Position numbers and translations under genes: made by a program
The notes under the pieces: model-generated
What the model was told of the DNA's origin: nothing
The model's database searches: none
What the model saw: the letters and a program-made list of their open reading frames with translations, nothing else
Shown: one piece after another, positions 53,527 to 62,091 of the stretch
Position numbering within the stretch: the stretch's first letter is position 1
Layout: every line of letters begins with the position of its first letter
Origin: a bacterium UBP1_UBA4783
GTDB taxonomy: Bacteria; Krumholzibacteriota; Krumholzibacteriia; Krumholzibacteriales; Krumholzibacteriaceae
Direction: 5' to 3'
DNA length: 64,000 nucleotides
Assembly: GCA_002403075.1 (NCBI GenBank)
Contig: DHHB01000035.1
Span: 34,554 to 98,553, forward strand

Positions 53527-54938
53527 AAGAGCTCATCGCCATGCTCGAGGAGGAGATGCCGGGCGCGCGTCGCTCGAAGCGGCGCCGGCTCGCGGGGCAT
53601 TTCCGGAAGCTGCATCCTGCGGCGATCATCGTCTACAGCTATCTCATCGTCATACTGGTCGGCACGCTGCTCCTGTCCCTTCCCGCCGCCTCGGCGGGTG
53701 AGCCGCTCGAGCTCGTCGACGCCTTCTTCACGGCGACCTCGGCGCTCTGCGTCACCGGACTCGCCGTCGTCGAGACGGGCGCCGCCTTCAGCGTATTCGG
53801 CAAGGCGGTCATCCTCGCGCTCATCCAGACGGGCGGACTCGGCGTGATGACCTTTTCGGTCGTCTTCTTCTTCTTTCTCGGACGCGGATTCAGCGCGCGC
53901 GGCCGGTGGATCATCACGGAGAGCTTCATGCCGTCGCCGATCCGCAACGTGGCGAGCCTGCTTGCGTCGATCTTCCTCTTCACCTTCATCGCCGAGGGGG
54001 CGGGAGCGCTCCTCCTCTTTCTCGCGATGCGCAACGACATGGCGACGGGGCCGGCGCTCTTCGCGGGGGTGTTTCATTCGGTTTCGGCCTTCTGCAACGC
54101 GGGATTCTCGTTCTTCGGCACGAGCTTCGTCCGCTTCAGGGGGAACGTTCTCGTCAACGCGACGATCTGCTGCCTCATCGTGCTCGGCGGGATCGGCTTC
54201 CCCGTCATCCACGAGCTCGCCAGCCGCGCGCGCGCGAAACGGATGCGCCGCCGCGTCGCGCTGTCGCTTCACTCGCGCGCCGTGCTCACGATGACGGCGG
54301 CCCTCATCCTCGCCGGCGCGGGGCTCGTCTTCGTGCTCGAGTGGGGGAACGAGCTCGCGCCGCTCGCCCCGAAGGACAAGGTGCTCGCCTCGCTGTTCCA
54401 ATCGATCACCGCGCGGACCGCGGGATTCAACACGCTCGACGTCGGCTCGCTGTCGGTCGCGACCCTCTTCATTCTCGTCATGCTCATGTTCGTCGGCGCG
54501 AGCCCGGGATCCTGCGGCGGGGGCATCAAGACGACCTCGCTCGCCGTCCTCGTCGCCATCCTCTCGAGCAGGATCCGCGGGCGGGTGCGGACGAGCCTCT
54601 TCCGCCGGACGATACCGACCGAAACCGTCTCCCGATCGCTCGCCGTGTTCATTCTCGCCGTCATCACGCTCACCGCGGGGATCGTGCTGCTCCTCATGAC
54701 GCAGCAGCCGCCGCCGCGCGAATACTTCCTCACGTACGTCTTCGAAGCGGTCTCGGCGTTCGGGACCGTAGGCCTGTCGATGGGGGTCACCCCGGCGCTC
54801 AACACGATCGGCAAGCTCATTATCATCGTTCTCATGCTGCTCGGCCGCGTGGGGCTTCTGACCGTGGCGTACGTCGTCACCTCGCGCCGCGTCGCCGCGC
54901 CGTACCAGTACGGCGAGGAGAAGGTCATGATCGGCTAG
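53523..54938 (+). CDS. ktrB: TrkH/KtrB-family potassium uptake channel subunit
   Basis: A 471-residue integral membrane protein with four pore repeats. Selectivity-filter-like loops, each carrying a key Gly, are SALCVTGLAVV, SAFCNAGFSF, TARTAGFNTLD, and SAFGTVGLSMGV. The central SPGSCGGGIKTTS segment matches the KtrB/TrkH intramembrane gate region. It overlaps the upstream small gene by ATGA, and the RCK-domain gene follows 32 bp later, so the three form an operon like ktrBA. The complex should import K+ with Na+ or H+. Confidence 0.93.
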   Translation: MKELIAMLEEEMPGARRSKRRRLAGHFRKLHPAAIIVYSYLIVILVGTLLLSLPAASAGEPLELVDAFFTATSALCVTGLAVVETGAAFSVFGKAVILALIQTGGLGVMTFSVVFFFFLGRGFSARGRWIITESFMPSPIRNVASLLASIFLFTFIAEGAGALLLFLAMRNDMATGPALFAGVFHSVSAFCNAGFSFFGTSFVRFRGNVLVNATICCLIVLGGIGFPVIHELASRARAKRMRRRVALSLHSRAVLTMTAALILAGAGLVFVLEWGNELAPLAPKDKVLASLFQSITARTAGFNTLDVGSLSVATLFILVMLMFVGASPGSCGGGIKTTSLAVLVAILSSRIRGRVRTSLFRRTIPTETVSRSLAVFILAVITLTAGIVLLLMTQQPPPREYFLTYVFEAVSAFGTVGLSMGVTPALNTIGKLIIIVLMLLGRVGLLTVAYVVTSRRVAAPYQYGEEKVMIG

Positions 54939-54970
54939 CCGGCCTCCGCCGGAAGGAGAGTGGAACGTCG

Positions 54971-55639
54971 ATGTCCAAGCAATACGCGACGATCGGACTC
55001 GGGAACTTCGGCTTCAACGTGACGAAGACCCTCTTCGAGGAGGGGCACGACGTGGTCGCGATCGACAGGGACGAGGACGCGATCCAGCGGGTGCAGCCGT
55101 ACTGCACGCAGGCCGTTCTCGCCGACGCGACCCAGAAGGACATGATTCGGGCGTTCGGACTCGAGGGGATGGACGCCGTGATCGTCAGCACCGGCGACAA
55201 CGAAAACGCGGCGACGCTCATCACGCTCTACCTGCGGGAGCTCGGGGTGAAGCGCATCGTCGTCAAGGCGACGAGCGAGGATCACGGGAAGATCCTGAGC
55301 AAGGTCGGCGCCACCGACGTCATCCATCCGGAGAAGGACATGGCGATCAAGGTCGCGCGGAGCCTCTCGACGCCCGACGTCCTCGACTACATCCCCATGT
55401 CGGGGGACTTCCTCATCGCGGAGATAGCGCCGCTCGAAGCCTTCGTGGGGAAGAGCCTCGCGGAGCTGCAGTTGCGGTCGCGGTACGGCATCACGGTGAT
55501 CGGGATCAAGGAGCTCGTGCCGGAGAACTTCATCCTCGTTCCGCCGGCGAGCTTCGTCATAAAGGACAGCGACATCCTCATCGTGATCGGCAAGCGCCTC
55601 GACATCCAGAAGATCAAGACCCTCAAGGAGAAGAAATGA
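54971..55639 (+). CDS. ktrA: KtrA/TrkA-type regulatory subunit with RCK domains
   Basis: A 222-residue cytoplasmic subunit that gates the K+ channel in response to nucleotides. The N-terminal RCK_N/Rossmann domain has GLGNFGFNV and DRDEDAIQRV; the later part (about residues 135-222) is the RCK_C/TrkA-C domain with GKSLAELQLRSRYGITVIGIK. The single RCK pair and short length match KtrA rather than the doubled TrkA of E. coli. GGAAGGAG precedes the ATG. Its stop overlaps or abuts the region of the next gene, an outer-membrane protein. Confidence 0.93.
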   Translation: MSKQYATIGLGNFGFNVTKTLFEEGHDVVAIDRDEDAIQRVQPYCTQAVLADATQKDMIRAFGLEGMDAVIVSTGDNENAATLITLYLRELGVKRIVVKATSEDHGKILSKVGATDVIHPEKDMAIKVARSLSTPDVLDYIPMSGDFLIAEIAPLEAFVGKSLAELQLRSRYGITVIGIKELVPENFILVPPASFVIKDSDILIVIGKRLDIQKIKTLKEKK

Positions 55640-55689
55640 CCGGCGTCCGGACCGCGCCCGCCGGCGGAACCGAAGGAAAGGAAGCGCGC

Positions 55690-56481
55690 ATGGCGTTTCG
55701 TGTCGTCGCGGCCGTCTCGTGCGTCGCCGCCGCGATCCTCGCGGCGAGCGCCGCCGGCGCCGTCGATATTCGCGTGACCGGAGGGTACACGCGCGTCGCG
55801 TACGGGGACTACAACACCTTCGCGGACGGGGTCAACGCGGTCATCGCCGCGGATCCGACGATCACCGGAGAGCTCGGCGCCATCCGCTGGATACCCGAGA
55901 TCGGTTTGGAGGCGACCGTTCCCGTCGCCGCGCCGTTCTCGCTCGGCGCCGGCGCCGGCGTGCTGTGGGGCTCGTCGTCGTACGAGTTCTCGGCCGGGGG
56001 GTCGACGCTCTCGTTCGAGCACACGGTCAAGGCGTACCCCCTCACGGCGACCGTCTACGCGGACATACCGGCGCCGTTCGCCTTCGCGAAGCCCTACGCG
56101 TTCGCGGGCGGCGGAGCGTACTACGCGACGGTCCGCTTCGAGGAACGGCTCGGGGGCACGGGCGACGTCGTCGGATACGACGCGGAGCTCTCCGCGTGGG
56201 GGTTCGGACTGCACGGAGGCGCGGGGTTGTCGTTCGCCGTCGCCCCGCGGATCGGTCTCGATCTCGGCGTCCGCCTCCGCTACGCGAAGATCAAGGGGTT
56301 CGAGGGAACGGCGACGAGCACGGAAGGCGAGACGGCGGACGTCGTTCTCGGGTATTTCGAGGGCGGCGAGGGCTACATGATCTACGGTCCCGTGAGGGCC
56401 GACGAGGCCGCGGGAACCGGCGAAGGCGCCGTCGATCTCGGGGGCTTCGGCGTCTCGCTCGGGCTTCGCGTGGCGTTCTGA
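55690..56481 (+). CDS. Predicted outer-membrane beta-barrel protein
   Basis: A 263-residue protein with a signal peptide (residues 1-24, ending SAAGAVD). The mature part alternates short hydrophobic strands with Gly and Tyr, for instance PYAFAGGGAYYATVRFEE and IGLDLGVRLRYAKI, and ends in a barrel-like strand VSLGLRVAF with C-terminal Phe. This is an OmpW/OmpX-like pattern, family not recognised. The ATG at 55690 has AAAGGAA 8 bp upstream; an ATG at 55636 overlapping the ktrA stop is the alternative. It probably shares a transcript with the K+ genes, though the link is unclear. Confidence 0.65.
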   Translation: MAFRVVAAVSCVAAAILAASAAGAVDIRVTGGYTRVAYGDYNTFADGVNAVIAADPTITGELGAIRWIPEIGLEATVPVAAPFSLGAGAGVLWGSSSYEFSAGGSTLSFEHTVKAYPLTATVYADIPAPFAFAKPYAFAGGGAYYATVRFEERLGGTGDVVGYDAELSAWGFGLHGGAGLSFAVAPRIGLDLGVRLRYAKIKGFEGTATSTEGETADVVLGYFEGGEGYMIYGPVRADEAAGTGEGAVDLGGFGVSLGLRVAF

Positions 56482-56502
56482 CGGAGGAGGAAGGCTCCCG
56501 GC

Positions 56503-57897
56503 ATGGCGTTCGCGGACGTCAAACGGTTTCCCCGGACCTTCTGGGCGGCGAACGCGATCGAGCTCTTCGAGCGGCTCGCCTACTACGGGATGAACATCAT
56601 CCTCGCGATCTACCTCACGCGGCGGGTCGGATTCGACGACGCCGCGGCGGTCGCGATCACGTCCGTTTTCATATCGTCGCTCTACCTGCTGCCGATCCCG
56701 GCGGGAGCGATCTCCGATAAGATCGGTTTCCGCAACGGGCTCTTCATCGCCTTCTCCGTGCTCGCGGCGGGCTACGGGATCCTCGGCGTGTTTCCCTCCA
56801 AGGCGACGGCGCTCGCCGCGCTCGCCCTCGTCGCAATCGGCGGCTCCTTCGTCAAGCCCGTCATCTCCGGCACCGTGAAGAAGACGTCCCCCGCCGGCCT
56901 CTCCAAGCTCGGCTTCTCGTTTTTCTACATGATCGTCAACGTCGGCGGTTTCTCCGGAAAGATCGTCGCCAAGGCGCTCCGGCAGGATCTCGGCTCGTGG
57001 CTGTCGCGATCGCAGTTCGCGTCCCTTCAGGGCTGGGTCGCGTCCCACGTGCCTCCCTTCTCCGTCACGCCCGAGCTCGCGGCCCGCGCGGCCGAACAGA
57101 CCCCGCCGATGGCCCCCGGCGCCTTCGTCGAGCTCCTCAAGTGGCAGGGCTTCGGGATGCAGGTCATCTGCCTCTTCTCGGCGGCGATGGCGCTCGTCGC
57201 GCTCCTCTTCACCGCGATCGCGTACCGGGAACCGGACCGGGCGGGCGAGCCGGTCCGTTCGACGAAGCAGACCTTCGCCGATATGTTCCGCGTGCTCGGC
57301 GACGGGAAGTTCATGGCGTTCCTCGTCATCTTCGCCGGCTTCGACCTCATGTTCTGGCAGCTCTACCTCTCGGTGCCCTTCTATATCGTCCGCCACATCT
57401 CCGAGCGCGCGCCGATGGAATGGATCGTCGCCATCAATCCGGGCATGATCATCCTCCTGCAGATGCCCGTGGCGTGGGCCGTGTCGAGGATGCGGCCGCT
57501 CGCGACGATGGCGCTCGGCATGGGGATCTCCACGGCCGCCATGCTGATCCTCGGTCTCGTGCCCACCCTCTGGGGGGCGTGTCTCGCCATCGCGACGTTC
57601 GCGCTCGGCGAGATGACCTTCGCTCCCCGGTTCCTCGACTACGTTTCGTGCATGGCGCCGAAGGGCAAGGTCGGGCTCTACCTCGGATACGCCTATCTGC
57701 GGGCCTTCATCGCCAACAGCGCGGGCGCGCCGCTCTCGGCGTATCTCGTGAAGCGGTACGTCCCCGAGGCGGGTCTCCGGGCGCCGCACGTCATGTGGTT
57801 CACCTTCGCCGCGATCGGAGCGGCGGCCCTCGTCGCGCTTTTTCTGTACGACCGTTTCGTCGGGGAGCGCCCGGCGGAAGGGGAGGAGCGCGCTTAG
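56503..57897 (+). CDS. POT-like MFS transporter
   Basis: A 464-residue transporter of the major facilitator superfamily. The motif ELFERLAYYGM in helix 1 is the ExxERxxYYG signature of proton-coupled oligopeptide (POT/PTR) transporters, and about 12 hydrophobic segments follow. The GGSFVKPVISGTVKKTSP segment corresponds to the POT loop between helices 4 and 5. Peptides are the likely substrate but nitrate or other solutes are possible in this family. It lies 21 bp after the barrel gene and 5 bp before the SSS transporter, with which it forms a transport operon. Confidence 0.85.
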   Translation: MAFADVKRFPRTFWAANAIELFERLAYYGMNIILAIYLTRRVGFDDAAAVAITSVFISSLYLLPIPAGAISDKIGFRNGLFIAFSVLAAGYGILGVFPSKATALAALALVAIGGSFVKPVISGTVKKTSPAGLSKLGFSFFYMIVNVGGFSGKIVAKALRQDLGSWLSRSQFASLQGWVASHVPPFSVTPELAARAAEQTPPMAPGAFVELLKWQGFGMQVICLFSAAMALVALLFTAIAYREPDRAGEPVRSTKQTFADMFRVLGDGKFMAFLVIFAGFDLMFWQLYLSVPFYIVRHISERAPMEWIVAINPGMIILLQMPVAWAVSRMRPLATMALGMGISTAAMLILGLVPTLWGACLAIATFALGEMTFAPRFLDYVSCMAPKGKVGLYLGYAYLRAFIANSAGAPLSAYLVKRYVPEAGLRAPHVMWFTFAAIGAAALVALFLYDRFVGERPAEGEERA

Positions 57898-57902
57898 ACG
57901 CC

Positions 57903-59675
57903 ATGGCCGACACGCATCTCGCTCCGATCGACGTCGTCATCATCCTCGGTTATCTCGCGGCCTCGTTCGCCGTCGGCCTCCTCCTCGCGAAGCGCGCGCG
58001 GCGGAGCACCGAGGACTATTTCGTCTCCGGACGCTCCCTGCCCTGGTGGCTGCTCGGAACCTCCATGGTCGCGACGACCTTCGCGGCCGATACGCCGCTC
58101 GTCGTTTCGGGGCTCGTGGCGAAGGGGGGTATCTGGCAGAACTGGCTGTGGTGGCAGTGGGGCGTCGGCGGGATCGTGACGGTCTTCCTCTTCGCGGGGC
58201 TGTGGCACCGGGCGCGGATAACGACCGACGCCGAGCTCATCGAACTGCGCTACGACGGACGCCCCGCCGCGGCCCTCCGCTGCTACCGCGTGATCTGGTT
58301 CGGGATCCTGCAGAACATCCTCATCATCGCCTGGGTCATGAAGGCGATGGTGAAGATCGTCGTGGTCGTCATGGGCTGGGACGAGTCCCGGACGATCATG
58401 GGGATGGAGGCCGAATCGTTCACCGTCCTCGCGCTCTTCATCGTGACGGTCGTTTATACGACGATCTCCGGTCTCTGGGGGGTCGTCATCACCGATTTCT
58501 TCCAGTTCATCCTCGCTATGGGTGGATGCGTCGCGACGGCGGTCCTCGCCTTTCGCGCGGCCGGGGGATGGGAGGCGATCCGGGAGAGCGTCGCCGCCGG
58601 CGGCTTTTCCGCCGGCGACACGTTCCGCCTGATACCGGCGGCCGCGCCGCTCGCCGAGGCGAACCCGTTCACGGAGTTCCTCATCCTCGTTCTCGTCGTG
58701 TGGTGGTCCTCCTACACGATCGACGGCGGGGGGTACCTCGCCCAGAGGCTCTTCGCCGCCCGGAACGAGCGGCACGCCGTCTTCGGGTATCTCTGGTACA
58801 GCATCGCCCACGTGGCCCTTCGCCCGTGGCCGTGGATCGTCGTCGGGATATGCGGCATGGCCCTCTTCGGGCGCGTCGACGATCCCGAGCGCCTCTACCC
58901 GATGGTGATGCGCGCGGTCCTCACGCCCGGGATCTTCGGGCTCGCGCTCGCCTCCTTCTTCGCCGCGTTCATGTCGACCGAGAGCACCCAGCTCAACTGG
59001 GGCTCTTCGCTCATCGTCAACGATCTCCTGCGGCGGTTCGTTTGGAAAGGCCGGCCGGAGCGCCACTACCTCGCGGCCGCGCAGGTCTCGGTCGTCGCGC
59101 TGGCCGTGCTCGGCGCGCTCGCCTCCTTCGCCATCGACGACATCTCGTTCGCGTGGAAGCTCATCATCTCCGTGACGGCGGGCGTGGGATCGGTCTACAT
59201 CGCCCGCTGGTACTGGTGGCGCGTCAACGCGTGGTCGGAGATTTCGGCGATGGCGGCCGCGCTCGCGTGCACGTTCGTCATCGGAGCGCTCGCGGCGAGC
59301 GACCGCTTCGGCGCGCGCGCGTTCGTCCGGTTTCCCTACTCGACGGCGCTCACCGTGCTCGTCACGACGCCGGTATGGATCGCGGTGACGCTCCTCACGA
59401 AGCCCGTCCGACGCGAGCATCTCGAGCGTTTCTACGAGCGCTGCAGCCCCGGCGGACCGGGATGGCTCCGCGTGAGCAGAACGCTTCCCGGCGCGTCCGC
59501 CGCGGGCCCGGGCCGGGGGACGGCGCTTCGGATCTGCTGCGGCGTCGCCGCGGTCTATCTCGTCCTCTTCGGCATCGGGGCCCTCGTTTTCGGACGTTGG
59601 GCGGCCGGCGCGGCGTACCTGACGCTCGGCGGCGGAGCGCTCGCGGCGCTCGCGGCGCTGCTCCGGCGCGCCTGA
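57903..59675 (+). CDS. Sodium:solute symporter (SSS/SLC5 family)
   Basis: A 590-residue transporter with 13-14 hydrophobic segments. YFVSGRSLPWWLLGTSMVATTFAADTPL near the N-terminus is typical of the SSS family, and the sodium-site Ser/Thr segment is ASFFAAFMSTESTQLNW. The C-terminal region beyond helix 11 carries extra helices, so it is longer than PutP. The solute is unknown. The ATG at 57903 is only 5 bp from the stop of the POT gene, hence an operon. Confidence 0.85.
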   Translation: MADTHLAPIDVVIILGYLAASFAVGLLLAKRARRSTEDYFVSGRSLPWWLLGTSMVATTFAADTPLVVSGLVAKGGIWQNWLWWQWGVGGIVTVFLFAGLWHRARITTDAELIELRYDGRPAAALRCYRVIWFGILQNILIIAWVMKAMVKIVVVVMGWDESRTIMGMEAESFTVLALFIVTVVYTTISGLWGVVITDFFQFILAMGGCVATAVLAFRAAGGWEAIRESVAAGGFSAGDTFRLIPAAAPLAEANPFTEFLILVLVVWWSSYTIDGGGYLAQRLFAARNERHAVFGYLWYSIAHVALRPWPWIVVGICGMALFGRVDDPERLYPMVMRAVLTPGIFGLALASFFAAFMSTESTQLNWGSSLIVNDLLRRFVWKGRPERHYLAAAQVSVVALAVLGALASFAIDDISFAWKLIISVTAGVGSVYIARWYWWRVNAWSEISAMAAALACTFVIGALAASDRFGARAFVRFPYSTALTVLVTTPVWIAVTLLTKPVRREHLERFYERCSPGGPGWLRVSRTLPGASAAGPGRGTALRICCGVAAVYLVLFGIGALVFGRWAAGAAYLTLGGGALAALAALLRRA

Positions 59676-59797
59676 TCCGGCGAACGGAGATCCGTCTCCC
59701 GAAAAATGGATACTGCGCCGGCGCATGCGTCCTATTATAATTAATAGTCATCGACTATGGGGATCGGCGCGCGGCGCGCGCCGACGGGAGGCGAACA

Positions 59798-62050
59798 ATG
59801 AAGAGGGTTTTTGCGGGCGCGCTCGCCCTGCTCGCGGGATGCGTCCTCGCCGCGTTCTGCGGATGCTCCGAAGACGTGCTGCTGGGCCAGCGGGGTTTCA
59901 ATATGCCGCCCGAGGTCTGGCTCTCGAGCGGTCCCGTCGAGGGGGATACGACCGCCTACCAAGTGCATTTCTATTGGGGCGGGTGGGACCCCGACGGGGA
60001 GATCCGGCGCTTCGAGTTCGTCATCGTCAAGGGAAACCCCTTCGGCTTCGACCGACAGGACACGACCGGCCTTGAAAAATGGCAGCGGACCGCTTCCTAC
60101 GACAGCGTCTTCAAGGTGGCGGCGAACGATTCGCCGCGAACCGTTTCCGTGAGCGGCAATCTGTACACGCGATACGACATGACGCACACCTTCTTCATCC
60201 GCGCGGTCGACGCCCAGGGGAAGCGCTCCGACCCGGCCTATCGCTCCTTCACCGCGTGGACGCTCGCGCCGTTCGTCTCGATAGAGCGTCCGCGGCCCCC
60301 CTCGAGCGGAACCGTGGGCACCCTCGCGCGCGTCATAACGTTCTGCTGGACGGGTCGCGATCCGATCGACGCCCCCGACAACGTCCAGGATCCCGATTCC
60401 GTGCGGTGGCTCTACAGCCAGATCGTCAATCCGCAGGGGATCTACGATCCGGAGTTCGACATCGTCGCGGACCTCAACGCGCGTCCCGAACGCTACGAGA
60501 GCAGATGGAGCCCCTGGGTCTGGTACCGGGCGCCGGGCGATTCGGGGCGGTGCACGATCCTCGGCGACGACGAGGTGCTCGAGATGAACCGCTCCCACAT
60601 CTTCGCCGTGCAGGCGAAGGACGAGGCGGGGGCCGTCACGGGCATCTTCGACCGGCGGTCCAACGTGCGACAGTTCATCGTGTCGCTGCAGGCGGGGCCG
60701 CTGCTGACCGTCTGCGAGCCCTACCTCGGCTGCGTGCGGTTTCTCGGCACCCGCGTTCGCGCCGAGAAATTCGATCTCCCCCCCGGCGTAACGCTCAACT
60801 TCCGGTGGTTCGCCGACGCGTCGAGCTACGGCGGGGAGGTCGTATGCTACCAGTACGGGTGGGACGTCTCCGACCTGAACAACCCCGACGACTGGGATTC
60901 CGACTGCTCGCCGTTCGTGCGGGGCTGCACGGCGACGTGGTACTCCGGCGTGCACACCCTGTTCGTGCGCGTGGTCGACAACGCGGGGACCGAGACGATC
61001 GGGCAGATCGAGATCAACGTCGTGCCGTTCCTCATGGACCGGAACCTGCTCTGGATCGACGACTTCCCGTCGTCCAACTTCTCGCAGACGGACTACGCGA
61101 TGCCGACGGAGAACGAGCACGACGCGTTTTGGCTCGGACACTGCGCGAAGGTCCAGGGGTTCGACCCGACGCGCGACGTGTACGACGCCTACTACAGCTA
61201 CAACAGCCGGCCGCCGCTCATCTCGCTCATCGGCCGGTACCGGAACATCATATGGACGTACTCCTCGTCGGCCGACAACACCTGCTGGGACGACGTCATC
61301 CTCTTCACTCCCGAGAGCTACGTCGGACAGGGGACGCGGCTGACGATCAACTACGTTCCGATCTTCCTCTCGAAGGGGGGGCGCCTCCTCACCGAGGGGC
61401 GTTCCGATCGCGGAGGGGGCCTCGCCGCGGGGCTGCTGCCGGCGGTTCAGGTCTTTCCCTTGAACCTCCGCTGCGAGATCACGGGACCCTCCGAAGGGTG
61501 CGAGGGGGACACGAGCGGCGTCAATATGATGGCCTACAAGGAATACTGCGTAACCGTGCTCGACAAGGTGGTCGGGGTGTTCCGGACCGGTCCCGACGTC
61601 CCGCGCCGGTACGAATCGCTCGACGCGATGAGATTCGCGCGGCTCGACCGGACCGATCCGGTGACGGCGCGGTATCCGGCGCTCCCCGACAGCCTCGGTC
61701 TCTGGGAGGAGGTCGCGAAGGCGGGCCGGTTCTTCGATCCGCGGGTGCGCGGATTCACGTTCGTCGAGCTGTACAACCCCGCGTACTGGATGAACGCGAA
61801 GCTCATCGGGACGCAGGGCTGCTTCCACCCGATGTTCCGGATGCGTTCCCGCAGCACGGCCTCGCCGGTGGACAACGCCGCCGCGGCGATCTGGGTCACG
61901 AAGTACGAGAACCTCGATCCGGCGCAGACGCCGACGGGCACGGCCGCGCCGAGCGTGCATTTCGGATTCGAGCTCTGGTACTTCAACCGTACCGCGGTCG
62001 ACGCGATCATGAACACGGTGTTCGAGCTCTGGGGCATCCGCGCGCCCTGA
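59798..62050 (+). CDS. Large surface lipoprotein with fibronectin-like and DUF-type domains
   Basis: A 750-residue protein of unknown function. The signal peptide ends in the lipobox AFCGC. After it are fibronectin-III-like modules; PPEVWLSSGPVEGDTTAYQVHFYWGGWDPDGEIRRFEF and TFCWTGRDPID are typical of large secreted proteins in this lineage. From about residue 415 a globular region begins NLLWIDDFPSSNF and RYRNIIWTYSS, resembling a flavodoxin- or GATase-like fold, but without active-site certainty. GGGAGG precedes the ATG. A TATAAT element lies at 59736-59741, with no clear -35. The CehA/McbA-like gene follows 41 bp downstream. Confidence 0.65.
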   Translation: MKRVFAGALALLAGCVLAAFCGCSEDVLLGQRGFNMPPEVWLSSGPVEGDTTAYQVHFYWGGWDPDGEIRRFEFVIVKGNPFGFDRQDTTGLEKWQRTASYDSVFKVAANDSPRTVSVSGNLYTRYDMTHTFFIRAVDAQGKRSDPAYRSFTAWTLAPFVSIERPRPPSSGTVGTLARVITFCWTGRDPIDAPDNVQDPDSVRWLYSQIVNPQGIYDPEFDIVADLNARPERYESRWSPWVWYRAPGDSGRCTILGDDEVLEMNRSHIFAVQAKDEAGAVTGIFDRRSNVRQFIVSLQAGPLLTVCEPYLGCVRFLGTRVRAEKFDLPPGVTLNFRWFADASSYGGEVVCYQYGWDVSDLNNPDDWDSDCSPFVRGCTATWYSGVHTLFVRVVDNAGTETIGQIEINVVPFLMDRNLLWIDDFPSSNFSQTDYAMPTENEHDAFWLGHCAKVQGFDPTRDVYDAYYSYNSRPPLISLIGRYRNIIWTYSSSADNTCWDDVILFTPESYVGQGTRLTINYVPIFLSKGGRLLTEGRSDRGGGLAAGLLPAVQVFPLNLRCEITGPSEGCEGDTSGVNMMAYKEYCVTVLDKVVGVFRTGPDVPRRYESLDAMRFARLDRTDPVTARYPALPDSLGLWEEVAKAGRFFDPRVRGFTFVELYNPAYWMNAKLIGTQGCFHPMFRMRSRSTASPVDNAAAAIWVTKYENLDPAQTPTGTAAPSVHFGFELWYFNRTAVDAIMNTVFELWGIRAP

Positions 62051-62091
62051 CGCCGCGCGCTGTCCGCGACGATTGACGGGGGCTGCATCGC

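Noticed and set aside
59701..59741. Promoter with TATAAT at 59736 upstream of the large lipoprotein
   Set aside because: The -10 element is good but nothing resembling a -35 box lies 16-18 bp upstream, so it is mentioned only in the gene entry.
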